A DNA stretch of 41,320 nt from Candidatus Shapirobacteria bacterium (GCA_016783425.1 JADHWP010000003.1:1-41320); one strand, 5' to 3'. Counted from the first letter of the stretch, positions 15,459 through 24,331 are shown. Notes: generated by a model not told the origin, from the letters alone. A program made the numbers and translations.

Positions 15459-15701
15459 ATGTTAATAGACATAAGTGGCTGGATCGGGATGGTGTTAATT
15501 TTAGTAGCATATTATTTAGTCTCAGGTAAAAAGGTAACCGAAGAAGCAAAGTCTTATCAGCTTTTGAATCTCTTTGGAGCAATAGGGATTGTGGTGAATA
15601 CTTACTTTTACCGAGCGTGGCCGGCGATGACATTAAATATAGTCTGGGCTTTGATAGCATTGAAAACTCTACTCTTAAGAGAACGAAAGAGCTTAAGCTA
15701 A
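15459..15701 (+). CDS. Small CBU_0592-like membrane protein
   Basis: This 80-aa protein has three likely membrane helices: GWIGMVLILVAYYLVSG, a second around LLNLFGAIGIVVNTYFY and a third around MTLNIVWALIALKTLLL, ending in a basic tail. The pattern fits the CBU_0592-type family of small membrane proteins, whose function is unknown. The start is fixed by a strong AAAGGAGG site and a TTGAAA-17-TAAAAT promoter. The next gene starts 13 bases after its stop, so the two form a small operon. Confidence 0.75.
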   Translation: MLIDISGWIGMVLILVAYYLVSGKKVTEEAKSYQLLNLFGAIGIVVNTYFYRAWPAMTLNIVWALIALKTLLLRERKSLS

Positions 15702-15714
15702 ACGAGAAGAAATT

Positions 15715-16047
15715 ATGGCCAATCCTGAAATACCAGAAACAATCTATCTTGGTTATGATCCCAAAGAAGGAAGAAAAGTTCCTCCGAGGGAATTATTAAT
15801 AAGTGTCCATCGGAACGAGTTACATCGTCTTAGAATGATAATGGATACTAAACTATGTGATGAACTCGATACTCTTGAAAGAGTTTTGGACGAAATCAGA
15901 CTACGAGGTCCTGTTACACTGCCTGGTGGACAGAAAGTGCGGGTTGATTGGGGAAGCCTTGGTATTTTAACAGCTATAGTTACGAGACAATTAACTCCAT
16001 TGCAAGTCACGGAATTAATAAATAAACGCCTTGAGGAAGTCACTTAA
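15715..16047 (+). CDS. Hypothetical protein, 110 aa
   Basis: I do not recognise this protein. It is soluble, with a helical centre (NELHRLRMIMDTKLCDELDT, then LERVLDEIRL) and a C-terminal helix with LTPLQVTELINKRLEEV. A weak GAGAAG site precedes its ATG. It lies directly after the small membrane protein gene and is probably co-transcribed with it. A hairpin at 16059-16079 follows. Confidence 0.6.
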   Translation: MANPEIPETIYLGYDPKEGRKVPPRELLISVHRNELHRLRMIMDTKLCDELDTLERVLDEIRLRGPVTLPGGQKVRVDWGSLGILTAIVTRQLTPLQVTELINKRLEEVT

Positions 16048-16058
16048 AAGACAAAAAT

Positions 16059-16079
16059 AGTTTTTGCCTTGCAAAAACT
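16059..16079 (-). terminator. Hairpin, probable terminator of the MazG-like gene
   Basis: AGTTTTTGC (16059-16067) and GCAAAAACT (16071-16079) pair perfectly around a three-base loop. On the minus strand the stem is followed by ATTTTTG and TCTTTT, so it best fits termination of the leftward MazG-like gene, although it also separates the two convergent units. Confidence 0.5.
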
Positions 16080-16140
16080 AAAGAATTGCGTGCAATATTT
16101 GCCCGTAAGGCAAAAAGGAAAAAGCGAGGGCTAATGAGAG

Positions 16141-16482
16141 TTAAAGACTGTGAGATTTTACCAGTGTTTTCTTAGAGGCTCTTTTTTCCAACTCCTCCAT
16201 TGTTTCTAAAAAAGCTTTTTCTAAATTAACTCCGTATTTCTCGGCAATGATAATTAAACACCAAAGGCAATCAGCTAATTCGTGCTTCATTTTCTCATCC
16301 ACATCTTTAACTTCTCTTAAACCATCCTTGGCCATGGTTAGCTTAACTAAAGCGCCTACGTCTGCCGCCAAAGCTTTAGCATATTCTCCCCGATGCCATT
16401 CTTTCCCCAGTCTTTTTTTATCTGATTGAGCATATAGCTTCCAAATCCCTTTTGTTCTTTTAATTATGTCTTCAAATTCCAT
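16141..16482 (-). CDS. MazG-like nucleotide pyrophosphohydrolase
   Basis: The 113-aa all-helical protein resembles single-domain MazG-type enzymes that hydrolyse (d)NTPs to (d)NMP and pyrophosphate. The metal-binding acidic helix is seen as KHELADCLWCLIIIAEKYGV (E-x-x-D), preceded by a shorter helix with AKALAADVGALVKL in place of the canonical ExxE segment, so this is a divergent member. A TGT-TAAAAT extended -10 box ends six bases before the ATG at 16482, implying a leaderless message. Confidence 0.72.
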   Translation of the reverse strand: MEFEDIIKRTKGIWKLYAQSDKKRLGKEWHRGEYAKALAADVGALVKLTMAKDGLREVKDVDEKMKHELADCLWCLIIIAEKYGVNLEKAFLETMEELEKRASKKTLVKSHSL

Positions 16483-16488
16483 GTTTTA

Positions 16489-16497
16489 ATTTTAACA
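16489..16497 (-). promoter_or_regulatory. Extended -10 box of the MazG-like gene
   Basis: The minus strand reads TGT-TAAAAT, six bases (TAAAAC), then ATG at 16482. This matches the leaderless spacing seen at several other genes. Confidence 0.5.
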
Positions 16498-16523
16498 CAA
16501 TTCGCCCAAGGGGCAAGAAAAAT

Positions 16524-17318
16524 TCAGCTACTTGCCGAGGTGTATTTTTTTAAGGAGAAAAACCAGAACTTTAAAGAAAAATAAGAAGCTAAAATCCCAA
16601 CTAAAAGGCTAAAAATTATAGCCATTGGGTTCAACAAACCCAGCAAAGCCTTGGCGGGAACAGTAATTAAAACAATAACCGGAACAACAAAGGTTAAGGC
16701 TATCCTTACTCCTTTGCCATAAATATCAGTGGGAAACCGAGCCATACCAGTTAAGTCCCGATAAATCCAAACTAAGTGATCAATTTTAGTAGTCAATACG
16801 CAAACACTACAAACTAAAAGATGAAAAGCAAAACCAACTAAAGTGCTGTTTATCAGCAGGAGTAAAAATAAAGCAAAACTTAATGACGAGGCTAATAATT
16901 GATGAGTAAAAATATACCAAATAGTAAAAATTAAAAGCGGAAGCAAAGTAATTAAATCCAAAATATCGGTCCAGCCGAAAAGGGGCCGAAAAAAAGAAGG
17001 CAGGGGCTTCAATAAATCTAAATCATAATTACCAGAAACAACCGAAAAACGAAAAATATAAACCCCCCGGAATAAAAACTGAATAATAATATCAACAATG
17101 TTGAAAACTAAATAAAACAAAATTACTTGCTCTTTTGAATAACCCGCTAAAGAGCCAACTCCGGACAAAACGGAAAATAGAAAAATAAAAAAGAAGAAAA
17201 AGCGGATTATTTTACCAATAAGAAAAAGAAAGCCGCCCTTAGTGGTAATCAATTGCGATTGAGCTGCAATTCCCGCCATTTTTAACCAAACTCTTAAAAA
17301 TCTTTTCATTTCTTTCAA
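16524..17318 (-). CDS. ABC-2 family permease (second of a pair)
   Basis: This 264-aa protein has six predicted membrane helices and resembles the ABC-2 / DUF990 permeases of export systems. Seen in sequence are hydrophobic blocks near residues 28-55, 60-80, 110-135, 140-175, 205-225 and 230-255. Its start overlaps the end of the preceding permease gene by four bases, so the two subunits are made together, presumably as a heterodimer. The ATPase that would power them is not in this window. The exported substrate is unknown. Confidence 0.8.
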   Translation of the reverse strand: MKEMKRFLRVWLKMAGIAAQSQLITTKGGFLFLIGKIIRFFFFFIFLFSVLSGVGSLAGYSKEQVILFYLVFNIVDIIIQFLFRGVYIFRFSVVSGNYDLDLLKPLPSFFRPLFGWTDILDLITLLPLLIFTIWYIFTHQLLASSLSFALFLLLLINSTLVGFAFHLLVCSVCVLTTKIDHLVWIYRDLTGMARFPTDIYGKGVRIALTFVVPVIVLITVPAKALLGLLNPMAIIFSLLVGILASYFSLKFWFFSLKKYTSASS

Positions 17319-18115
17319 TTACCGGCGGCGGCATAGCGCTTCAGGCCTCGCTGCCAAACTTTATTCCTTAAATACCAAATTAAAACTATCCAAAAACTCA
17401 AAATCCCCATGATTTTAAAGCTTTCTCCCAGGCCAACAGTCTGATTCCAAATTTTTAAAGGAAAATAAATTAAATAGGGAAAAGGAGTTAAACTAAAAAT
17501 ATTAGTCAAAACTTTTGGTAAAACATCTAGGGGAAAATAAACCCCGGCCATAAACTCCAAAAAAACAATCCCAAAAAGCCAACGAGGGGCCCAAACTTCT
17601 TCAATCCAAAAAGCTAAACAAGAAGAAAGAGTACCAATTAAAAAATATAAAAGAACGGATAAGGCCACCACTAGGAAAAACAGTAAATAAGCACTTAGCT
17701 GATGGGGGACATAAAAATCCAAGCCAAGAAGCTTAACTAGCAAGAAAATCTCAAAAACAACAAAAATGATATCCAGGGCCTTAGCCGCTAAATCCCGAGA
17801 AAAAAAATAACGAAAAACATCAATCGGCTTTATTAACCACTGGCTTAAATGACTTTGAACTATGGCTCCAGGCAGATCATCAAAACTGCGAGAACTCAAA
17901 ACAACCCCCCGCAAAAAAGCTACCCCAATAACATAAGCCAGCATTTGAGACTGATTATAACCAAAAAGAGTTTCTTTGCTGGTATAAATTGCTTGCCAAA
18001 AAAAAACCAAGGTTAGGAAAAAAATAAAACTGCGAAAGCGCCAAAGAATAAAATTAAGCCGGTAAACAAAATAGTCTTGAAGGGTAAGCTTAAAAACCAA
18101 CCAATATTTTTTCAC
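17315..18115 (-). CDS. ABC-2 family permease (first of a pair)
   Basis: The 266-aa protein has about six membrane helices (first near FIFFLTLVFFWQAIY; last near MGILSFWIVLIWYL) and the amphipathic region typical of ABC-2 exporters. It is translationally coupled to the following permease (ATGA-type overlap at 17315-17318). The start is GTG 18115; no clear Shine-Dalgarno site is present. The pair resembles DUF990-type transport systems in which an ATPase gene normally lies first; here the upstream neighbour is a divergent methyltransferase instead. Confidence 0.8.
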   Translation of the reverse strand: MKKYWLVFKLTLQDYFVYRLNFILWRFRSFIFFLTLVFFWQAIYTSKETLFGYNQSQMLAYVIGVAFLRGVVLSSRSFDDLPGAIVQSHLSQWLIKPIDVFRYFFSRDLAAKALDIIFVVFEIFLLVKLLGLDFYVPHQLSAYLLFFLVVALSVLLYFLIGTLSSCLAFWIEEVWAPRWLFGIVFLEFMAGVYFPLDVLPKVLTNIFSLTPFPYLIYFPLKIWNQTVGLGESFKIMGILSFWIVLIWYLRNKVWQRGLKRYAAAGN

Positions 18116-18162
18116 TTTAATACATTTCTCACAATAACTTAAATAAGCTATTAGTTTGCCTG

Positions 18163-18189
18163 CTAGTTTATATTATAATAGAAAACTAG
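18163..18189 (+). promoter_or_regulatory. TATAAT box within an inverted repeat
   Basis: CTAGTTT (18163-18169) and AAACTAG (18183-18189) flank a perfect TATAAT (18174-18179) in the spacer between the divergent permease and methyltransferase genes. The -35 region is weak. It could be a regulated promoter for the methyltransferase. Confidence 0.4.
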
Positions 18190-18218
18190 TGGTAAATAAC
18201 AAAGTAATAAAATAAAAA

Positions 18219-18968
18219 ATGATTTCCTGGGAAAAAGCTTTAAATCAAGTTGAAAAGAATTTAACTTCTTTCAAAGACAAGCAATACTTTCAAATTCACT
18301 CGGCTCGCTATGCTTTTGTCTTGAATAAAATTAGTAAAATCAATCCCAACCAGAGCCTGAAAATTTTAGATATTGGTTGTTTCCCTGATCATTTAAGCCA
18401 AGCTTTAAAGTTTTTAGGCCATCAAATTTTTGGGATTGCCTCTACTCATGAGCCCTTAAAAAGAAAAAATGTTTTTTTGCTTAACGCCGAAAAAGACCCC
18501 TTTCCTTTTAATAACAACTTTTTTGACTTAATTTTGCTCAACGAACTAATTGAGCATTTTCCCCAATCCCCCTTGCCAGTTTTAAAAGAAGCTTTAAGAG
18601 TAACTAAAGATAAAGGATTTTTGGTTTTAACCACACCTAACGCCGTTAGGTTAATCAACAGGCTTAAGATTGCTGTCGGCCAAAACACTGCTTGCTCTAT
18701 TGATCACTTTTTTCAAAATAAGGGCCAAGGAGGCAATCTTTATCACCGTCATAATCGAGAATATAATTTTGCAGAAGTAGAATTTATTTTGAAAAAAACT
18801 AACTGGTTAGTAGTTGAGAAAAGTTTTTTTAACGGCTATCCTCCTTACCGCAAAAAAGACAAAGCACAAGCCCTCGGTATTAAAGCCTTAAAATGGCTTT
18901 ACTTTTTAACTACCCAAGCTTATCCTGCTTTTAAAGACTCGCTTTTTTTCAAAACTCAAAAAAAATAA
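18219..18968 (+). CDS. SAM-dependent methyltransferase (class I)
   Basis: The 249-aa protein has a class I methyltransferase core: motif I as LKILDIGCFPDHLSQALKFL (about residues 47-66, with a Gly-Cys variant of the GxG loop), an acidic/post-I region, motif IV as FDLILLNELIEHFPQSPLPV (about 102-121) and DKGFLVLTTPNAVRLINRL. It resembles the Methyltransf_11 type that acts on small molecules, lipids or sugars in surface biosynthesis. The substrate is unknown. It is followed, 12 bases on, by the convergent rpsA end. Confidence 0.82.
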   Translation: MISWEKALNQVEKNLTSFKDKQYFQIHSARYAFVLNKISKINPNQSLKILDIGCFPDHLSQALKFLGHQIFGIASTHEPLKRKNVFLLNAEKDPFPFNNNFFDLILLNELIEHFPQSPLPVLKEALRVTKDKGFLVLTTPNAVRLINRLKIAVGQNTACSIDHFFQNKGQGGNLYHRHNREYNFAEVEFILKKTNWLVVEKSFFNGYPPYRKKDKAQALGIKALKWLYFLTTQAYPAFKDSLFFKTQKK

Positions 18969-18980
18969 CTTTTTTCTTTT

Positions 18981-20099
18981 TTATTTATAACCAATTGGCT
19001 TACTGGTCGGGGCCAGCTCTAAACTTAATCTTCTTCTTTGCTGGTCAACATGCTCAATAAAGCACTTTACTTTCTCCCCAGCCTTAAGAATGGTTGTGGG
19101 TGGAATTTTGCTAATATGAATTAGGCCTTCAATCCCCGGCTCTAAATTAACTAAAGCCCCGAAATTAGTAATTTCTACTATTTTCCCAGATACTGAAGTC
19201 TCGGGTGGATACTTTTTCTTGATATCCGCCCAAGGATCAGTTATTAGTCTTTTGATCGAAAACTGAAGTTTTTCTCCTATTTTATTTAAAAGAACTACTT
19301 TTACTTTATCCCCGGCTTTATAAATCCGGTTTAAACCAGCAACTTTCTCCCAAGAAACTTCAGAAATATGAACCAGGCCTTCTAGTTCTAACTCTTCTTT
19401 TTTGATAGAAATGGTAATAAAAAGACCAAAGGGCTCAACCCGCATAATTTTAGCTTCAAACTCTTTGCCTTCTTTTAAGTCTTCCATCATCTTTTTTTCC
19501 TTGGCCACTACTTTGGGCTCAGAAACCATGCGCTCGGAAAAAACTAATCTGTTTTTAGTTTGATCTACTTCCAAAACCCTAGCCTCGACTTGCCTACCCA
19601 CTAGATTGGCTGGATCGCCCTCAAATTTTTTCCCAATTTGGGAACCAGGAATAAAACCGAAAAGACCAAAAGGAGCAATTACCACCACCCCGCCCCGATT
19701 AACCTCTTTACCTTTAATTTTAACAGTGCTTTTTTCTTTTAAACTTTTTTGAAAAAACTGCCAAGATTGTTCAAAAGCAGTTTTACGTAAAGAAAGCAAA
19801 GTTTGGCCCCGCTCGTTCTCCAATACCCGAATTTGAACTTTAATTTTGTCTCCTACTTTAAGCTGAGAGGCAAAATCACTAACTAAACCCAACTCTTTTC
19901 CCGTAATAATCCCTTCGGTTTTCCCCCCAATATCTAAAAACAAGGTTTTGGGGCGCATTTCCACTACTGTTCCAATGACAAATTCACCACGGGAAAAAGT
20001 TTTTAAAGGAGTGGAGGATAAACTTAATAGCTCCTCCATAGTTTTAGGAGTAATTGAAGCTTTTACCTTACTCTTCTTTGTTTTTTGTACTTTTGACAT
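18981..20099 (-). CDS. rpsA: Ribosomal protein S1 (four S1 domains)
   Basis: The 372-aa protein has four S1 RNA-binding repeats: about residues 38-108 (FVIGTVVEMRPKTLFLDIGG), 120-192 (FGLFGFIPGSQIG), 208-290 (FEAKIMRVEPFGLFITI, GLVHISEVSWEKV) and 298-365 (GKIVEITNFGALVNLEPGIE, GLIHISKI). Four repeats is shorter than the six of E. coli S1 but usual for many Gram-positive and CPR-like forms. A good AAAGGAG site precedes the ATG. The gene lies about 130 bases after the 23S rRNA gene on the same strand with no strong terminator between, so read-through from the rRNA promoter is possible. Confidence 0.9.
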   Translation of the reverse strand: MSKVQKTKKSKVKASITPKTMEELLSLSSTPLKTFSRGEFVIGTVVEMRPKTLFLDIGGKTEGIITGKELGLVSDFASQLKVGDKIKVQIRVLENERGQTLLSLRKTAFEQSWQFFQKSLKEKSTVKIKGKEVNRGGVVVIAPFGLFGFIPGSQIGKKFEGDPANLVGRQVEARVLEVDQTKNRLVFSERMVSEPKVVAKEKKMMEDLKEGKEFEAKIMRVEPFGLFITISIKKEELELEGLVHISEVSWEKVAGLNRIYKAGDKVKVVLLNKIGEKLQFSIKRLITDPWADIKKKYPPETSVSGKIVEITNFGALVNLEPGIEGLIHISKIPPTTILKAGEKVKCFIEHVDQQRRRLSLELAPTSKPIGYK

Positions 20100-20132
20100 A
20101 ATTCATATTTCTCCTTTCAATATTTATTTTTC

Positions 20133-20153
20133 AAGTAGAAACTTTTTCTACTT
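20133..20153. other. Perfect hairpin upstream of rpsA
   Basis: AAGTAGAAA (20133-20141) and TTTCTACTT (20145-20153) form a nine-base stem with a three-base loop in the rpsA leader. No T-tract follows in the direction of transcription. It could be a regulatory or processing hairpin. Confidence 0.45.
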
Positions 20154-20168
20154 CTACTTATTTTACCA

Positions 20169-20188
20169 GGTAAGAACATATTCTTACC
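20169..20188. other. Perfect hairpin between 23S rRNA and rpsA
   Basis: GGTAAGAA (20169-20176), a four-base loop and TTCTTACC (20181-20188) pair perfectly just past the 23S processing stem. It lacks a T-tract, so it is more likely a processing signal than a terminator. Confidence 0.45.
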
Positions 20189-20191
20189 TTA

Positions 20192-20215
20192 ATTGACCAA
20201 AAATCAGATTGTTGA
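20192..20215 (-). other. 3' strand of the pre-23S processing stem
   Basis: AATCAGATTGTTGA (20202-20215) is the exact reverse complement of 23701-23714, and the pairing extends imperfectly to 20192. Together they would close a long stem around the 23S rRNA, as cut by RNase III in other bacteria. Confidence 0.75.
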
Positions 20216-22004
20216 GATTAAAAAAGAAAAATCTTGCTCGGTTGATAGGTACAGCTTGGCTTAAACTATTACTAGTCTTACACCGGCTGCCCATGCCCAG
20301 TAGTCTCCTGGGAACCTGATAATGATTCCTAATCTCGGGGTGGGCTTCCCGCTTCAGATGCTTTCAGCGGTTATCCTTTGGAAACATAGCTACCCGACAA
20401 TGCTCTTGACAGAACAATCGGTACACCAGAGGTTTCCCCAACCAGGTCCTCTCGTACTGTGGTCAGCTCCCCTCAAGAATCAACGGTTACTGCGGATAGA
20501 GACCGAGCTGTCTTACGACGCTCTGAACCCAACTAACGCGGCGCTTTAATGGGCGAACAGACCAACCCTTGGCCACTTCTTCATGGCCAGGATGCGCCAA
20601 GTCGACATCGATGTGCCGATCCGGGCCGTCTATATGGACTATCGGGCCCGACCAGCCTGTTATCCCCGGGGTAGTTTTTATCCGTTAAGCCCCATGTTTA
20701 ACCATTCAAGCATGGGGGATCACTAAGACCTGCTTTCGCATCTCTCCGACGTAACGTCGGAGTGGTATCACCTTAAATCTCTTCAATCTATTGAATGAAA
20801 GAAATAAAAGGATTAACCAGCTCGACTTGTAAGTCTCGCAGTTAGGCTAGCTTCTGGCTTTGCCCTTACAGTTCGGTTTCCATCCGAACTAAGCTAACCT
20901 TTGTACGCTCGCGCTACCTTTTAGCAAGCGGCTGCCCCAGCCAAACTGACCACCAAACACTGTCCCTGTCCGAGTATTCATCGGACTTAGGTGAGACGCA
21001 AACATGATAAAGGGTGGTATTCCACTGGTCTCCGACGTAACGTCGGAGTCCCACCTATTCTCGACAATTACCAAATTCTAATCAATGTTAAGTTTCAGTA
21101 AAACTCCACGGGGTCTTTTTGTCCTGCAGTAACTAACCGGCATATTCACCGGTATTTCAATTTCGCCGGATGAAGGGTCGAGACAGTTGCTCGGTCGTGA
21201 AGCCTTTCATACTGGTCTGAACTTACCAGACAATGGACTTCGCTACCTTTGGATCCTTAGAGTTAGGACCGTCGTTCACCAGGGCTTCAGTTTGAGGCAG
21301 GTCGAAATTTCGACCCACCACGCCCCTTAACCTTCTGGCACCGGACAGGCTTCAGCCCCTATACTTCCCCTTACGGGTTTGCAGAGACCTGTGTTTTTGA
21401 TAAACAGTCGCCGAGCACTCGTTCGCTGCGGCCCCGCAGTTGCGGGGCAAGGCATCTCCCGAAGTTACGCCTAGCTTTTTTGCCGAGTTCCTTGACCCTC
21501 CTTCTTCCGATCGTCTTAGTATACTCAACCTGCCCACCCGTGTCGGTTTTCGGTACGAACGCTATTTTTTCTCCCAACGAAGCTTTTCTGGGTACCAGAA
21601 CCCGATAGGATTTCCCAAACAAGTTTGGAATTCCGGCAAGTCTTACTTTAAAACGGAATGGCGGATTTGCCTACCACTCCTAGCTCAACTAACCGATGCG
21701 GCAATTTCACTGCCACACCCCACCTCTCCCGATACGTCCCTCCCTTGGTAGTAACGAAAAAACAACGGGGCTGGAATATTAACCAGCTGTCCATCCACTA
21801 CCCCCGCATGTTGCGGGACTCATGTTAGGCTCGCCTAACCCTCAGACGACGAACGTGGCTGAGGAAACCTTGGGCTTTCGACGATTTAGATTCTCACTAA
21901 ATTTACGCTACTCATGCCGGCATTCTCGCTTCCCAGCGCTCCACCCCGCCTCACAGCGGGACTTCACTGCCCTGGGAACGCTCCCCTACCAACTCGCTCG
22001 TAGA

Positions 22005-22149
22005 GCGGGAAATTCCAAATCACAAATTCCAAGATACAAACAATAAATTACAAATCCCCAAGTAATCCAAACTGGATGTTTAGAGATTGGAATTTGGTTA
22101 ATTGTAATTTGTCTGGAATACTTGGTACTTGGTTATTGAAATTTTTTGT
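22005..22149 (-). repeat. Intervening-sequence-like insertion in 23S helix 45
   Basis: About 145 bases of AT-rich sequence, made of variants of CAAATTCC and TTGGAATTTG, replace the tip of the helix before GGTAGGGGAGCGTTC, the helix 45 site. The flanks TCTACGAACGA (22150-22160) and TCGCTCGTAGA (21994-22004) pair, so the insertion extends the helix as an imperfect hairpin. Helix 45 is a known site of excised intervening sequences in other bacteria. Confidence 0.8.
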
Positions 22150-22811
22150 TCTACGAACGAATTCTCCGTTTTCGGTGGTCTGCTTTAGCCTCGATAAATT
22201 TTCGGCGCAACCTATCCTCCGCCAGTTGGCGGATCGACCAGTGAGCTGTTACGCTTTCTTTAAAGGATGGCTGCCTCTAAGCCAACCTCCTGGCTGTCTA
22301 GGATCGATCACTTCCTTCCCCACTTAGCAAGACACTTAGAGACCTTAAACGGGAGTCTGGGTTGTTTCCCTTTCGCCCAACCAGCTTAGCCCGGCTGGAC
22401 TGACTACCTGATAACACTACTCGGTATTCGGAGTTTGGTTGAACACCGGAGATCGCTCCCCAAATGCTCATTCAGTCGCTCTACCCCCAAGTAGATAAAT
22501 TCAGGCGCTATACCAATATATATTTCGGGGAGAACCAGCTATTTCCAAGTTCGATAAGCATATTACCTCTAACCACAGGTCATCCGAAGGGTTTGCAGCC
22601 CCTACCGGTTCGGGCCTCCTTCCGACTTTCGTCGGAATTCACCCTGCCCATGGTTAGCTCACTTGGTTTCGGGTTTTCCGCCAGCCGCTTATATGTCGCC
22701 TTATTCAGACTCGGTTTCCCTACGCCTCCGGTTTGTAAAAACCTTAGACTTGCGGATGACGAAAACTCGCCGGCTCATTCTTCAATAGGCACGACATTAC
22801 TCGCCTGCAGG

Positions 22812-22952
22812 GCGAGAAAATCACAATATTCAAATAACAAGATCCAAACAAAATTCAAATACCAAAATTCAAACTATGAAATCTTAACATTTGAAATTTG
22901 GAAAATTGGTTATTGTTTGAGATTTGACTATTGGAACTTGAGATTTCCTGGT
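22812..22952 (-). repeat. Intervening-sequence-like insertion in 23S helix 25
   Basis: About 141 bases of CAAATTC/GAATTTG-type repeats follow GAATCTGAAACTATTTG, placing them in helix 25, the other classic site of 23S intervening sequences. The flanks GCCTGCAGG (22803-22811) and CCTACAGGC (22953-22961) pair at the base of the extended hairpin. Confidence 0.8.
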
Positions 22953-23015
22953 CCTACAGGCAAGCTCTGTCTGTTTGTTAGCAAATAGTTTCAGATTCTA
23001 TTTCACTCCCCTTCC

Positions 23016-23046
<31 letters not shown>

Positions 23047-23251
23047 ATACGCTATCGGTCAATAAGAGTATTTAGCCTTTCCGGATGGCCCCGGAAGATT
23101 CCCACGAAGTTTTGCGTGTTCCGTGGTACTCAGGTACTCTGGCCAAACTTAGTCAAATTTCATCTACAGGACTTTCACCTTCTTTGGTAGACCAATTCCA
23201 GGCCTTTTGATTATCTTTTCAGTTTGGACTATCAGAGCCCTACAACCCCCA

Positions 23252-23415
23252 CCTCGCGCTCCGCGCGAGAAACTCCAAGCTCCAAATTCTAAATCCTAAA
23301 CAAGATCCAAATTACAAATTCAAAATTCCAAAATAATTTTTGGAAATTGAAAATTGATTATTGGCCATTGTTTGGAAATTGAAAATTGAAAATTGAAAAT
23401 TGCTCGTGCGAAGCA
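23252..23415 (-). repeat. Insertion in 23S domain I
   Basis: About 160 bases after the conserved GCGAAAAGGGAGAAGCCC lie in domain I (roughly helices 15-18). The insertion contains a run of the 7-base unit TTGAAAA and long imperfect inverted repeats of the same family as the helix 25 and 45 insertions. It is flanked by small GC-rich hairpins (CTCGCG...CGCGAG near 23253 and GTGCGAAGCAC near 23406). Its 23337-23363 part is nearly identical to an intergenic stretch at 40481-40507. Confidence 0.75.
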
Positions 23416-23700
23416 CAAAGCAGGTTTGGGCTTCTCCCTTTTCGCTCACCGCTACTAAGGGAATAATTATTATTTTCTTTTCCTCTGGGTACTAAGATGT
23501 TTCAGTTCCCCAGCTTACCCCCCCGACGTTACGTCGGGGTCCTCCGATTCAACATCGAAGGGGGTTATCCCATTCGGACACCGCCGGATCACAGGTTACA
23601 GACACCTCCCCGACGCATATCGCCGTCTGTCGCGTCCTTCTTCGGCTCTTATCACCAAGGCATCCACTATTTGCTTCTTTGCAAGATTCTATCTTTTTTT

Positions 23701-23725
23701 TCAACAATCTGATTCTTTAGTCAAT
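23701..23725 (-). other. 5' strand of the pre-23S processing stem
   Basis: This pairs with 20192-20215 (perfect over 14 bases, 23701-23714) to close the pre-23S rRNA stem, just downstream of tRNA-Ala. Confidence 0.75.
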
Positions 23726-23755
23726 TACTTTACTTTTAAGTTGTCAAGGTGCGGG

Positions 23756-23830
23756 TGGACCGAGGCGGGCTCGAACCGCCGACCTGTCCGATGCAAACGG
23801 ACTGCTCTAATCCGACTGAGCTATCGGCCC
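23756..23830 (-). tRNA. tRNA-Ala (UGC)
   Basis: A 75-base cloverleaf on the minus strand has anticodon stem GTCCG/CGGAC with loop TTTGCAT (anticodon TGC). The acceptor GGGCCGA/TCGGTCC contains the G3-U70 pair, the main alanine identity element. CCA is not encoded, unlike the tRNA-Val here. It occupies the place it has in ordinary 16S-23S spacers, ahead of 23S. Confidence 0.95.
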
Positions 23831-23871
23831 CGAAAACAAATAACTTCAGTTTTCAAGTGGTTTTTAATAAG

Positions 23872-23894
23872 AAAAAACCGGGGCAATCCCGGTT
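23872..23894 (-). terminator. Terminator-like hairpin in the rRNA leader
   Basis: On the minus strand AACCGGG, a five-base loop and CCCGGTT are followed by TTTTC, a good intrinsic terminator. It lies between the rRNA promoter (24028-24056) and tRNA-Ala, about 130 bases after the expected start of transcription, so it could end a short leader RNA or act as an attenuator. Confidence 0.6.
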
Positions 23895-24003
23895 TCTAAA
23901 CTTTATGAAGACACACGCTTCCTACATAATCAATATTTTTTTGGTTAAGAATTGTGTTTTTCTTCTCATTAAGTCGAATGCCGGGACTAAGCCCGAAAAA
24001 ACT

Positions 24004-24021
24004 ACTCTTTTTTAAAAGAGT
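24004..24021. other. Hairpin at the start of the rRNA leader
   Basis: An 18-base near-perfect palindrome (ACTCTTTT...AAAAGAGT) lies at the expected 5' end of the leftward rRNA transcript. The leader 23831-24021 otherwise holds a 15-codon frame (start about 23969), the terminator-like hairpin, and a TTGAAAACTG element near tRNA-Ala like those in Firmicutes rRNA spacers. Confidence 0.4.
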
Positions 24022-24027
24022 GTCCTT

Positions 24028-24056
24028 ATTATATAGAGGCAAGCCTACCCTGTCAA
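24028..24056 (-). promoter_or_regulatory. Consensus promoter of the tRNA-Ala/23S unit
   Basis: On the minus strand a perfect TTGACA (24051-24056), a 17-base spacer and a perfect TATAAT (24028-24033). Such a full-consensus promoter fits rRNA expression and shows that 23S is transcribed independently of any 16S gene. Confidence 0.8.
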
Positions 24057-24099
24057 CTGGAATCTCTATGTAGTATTACTTCTCAATTATCCTCTTGGT

Positions 24100-24307
24100 T
24101 TAACGTCTCAATTGTCTACTTTAAATCATCTAAAAACTTTTACGCTAATGCTAGATCCTTCGCTTACACTCAAGATGACAATTAGCCGTCATTCTGAATT
24201 CAGTTCAGAATCTTAAACAATGAAAGAATAGATCCCGAAACAAGTTCGGGATGACACTTGGCGTGGACAGTTCAGATGTCAAAAAAGGGTGACAATTGAG
24301 ACGTTAA
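24100..24307. mobile_element. MITE-like 208-bp element with 17-bp terminal inverted repeats
   Basis: TTAACGTCTCAATTGTC (24100-24116) and its exact reverse complement (24291-24307) bound a 208-bp noncoding segment in the spacer between the rRNA promoter and the aldolase gene. Inside are two palindromes: ATTCTGAA...TTCAGAAT (24191-24211) and ATCCCGAA...TTCGGGAT (24232-24252). It encodes no protein, as expected of a miniature inverted-repeat element or a composite of palindromic repeats. No clear target-site duplication was found. Confidence 0.55.
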
Positions 24308-24331
24308 GTTACATTAAAGTCTCCTTTTTTG

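Noticed and set aside
23721-23747. AbrB operator or promoter between tRNA-Ala and 23S
   Set aside because: The TTGACA and AAAGTAAAGTA words resemble the AbrB promoter at 7784-7800, but no -10 box lies 16-18 bases after TTGACA and there is no inverted repeat.
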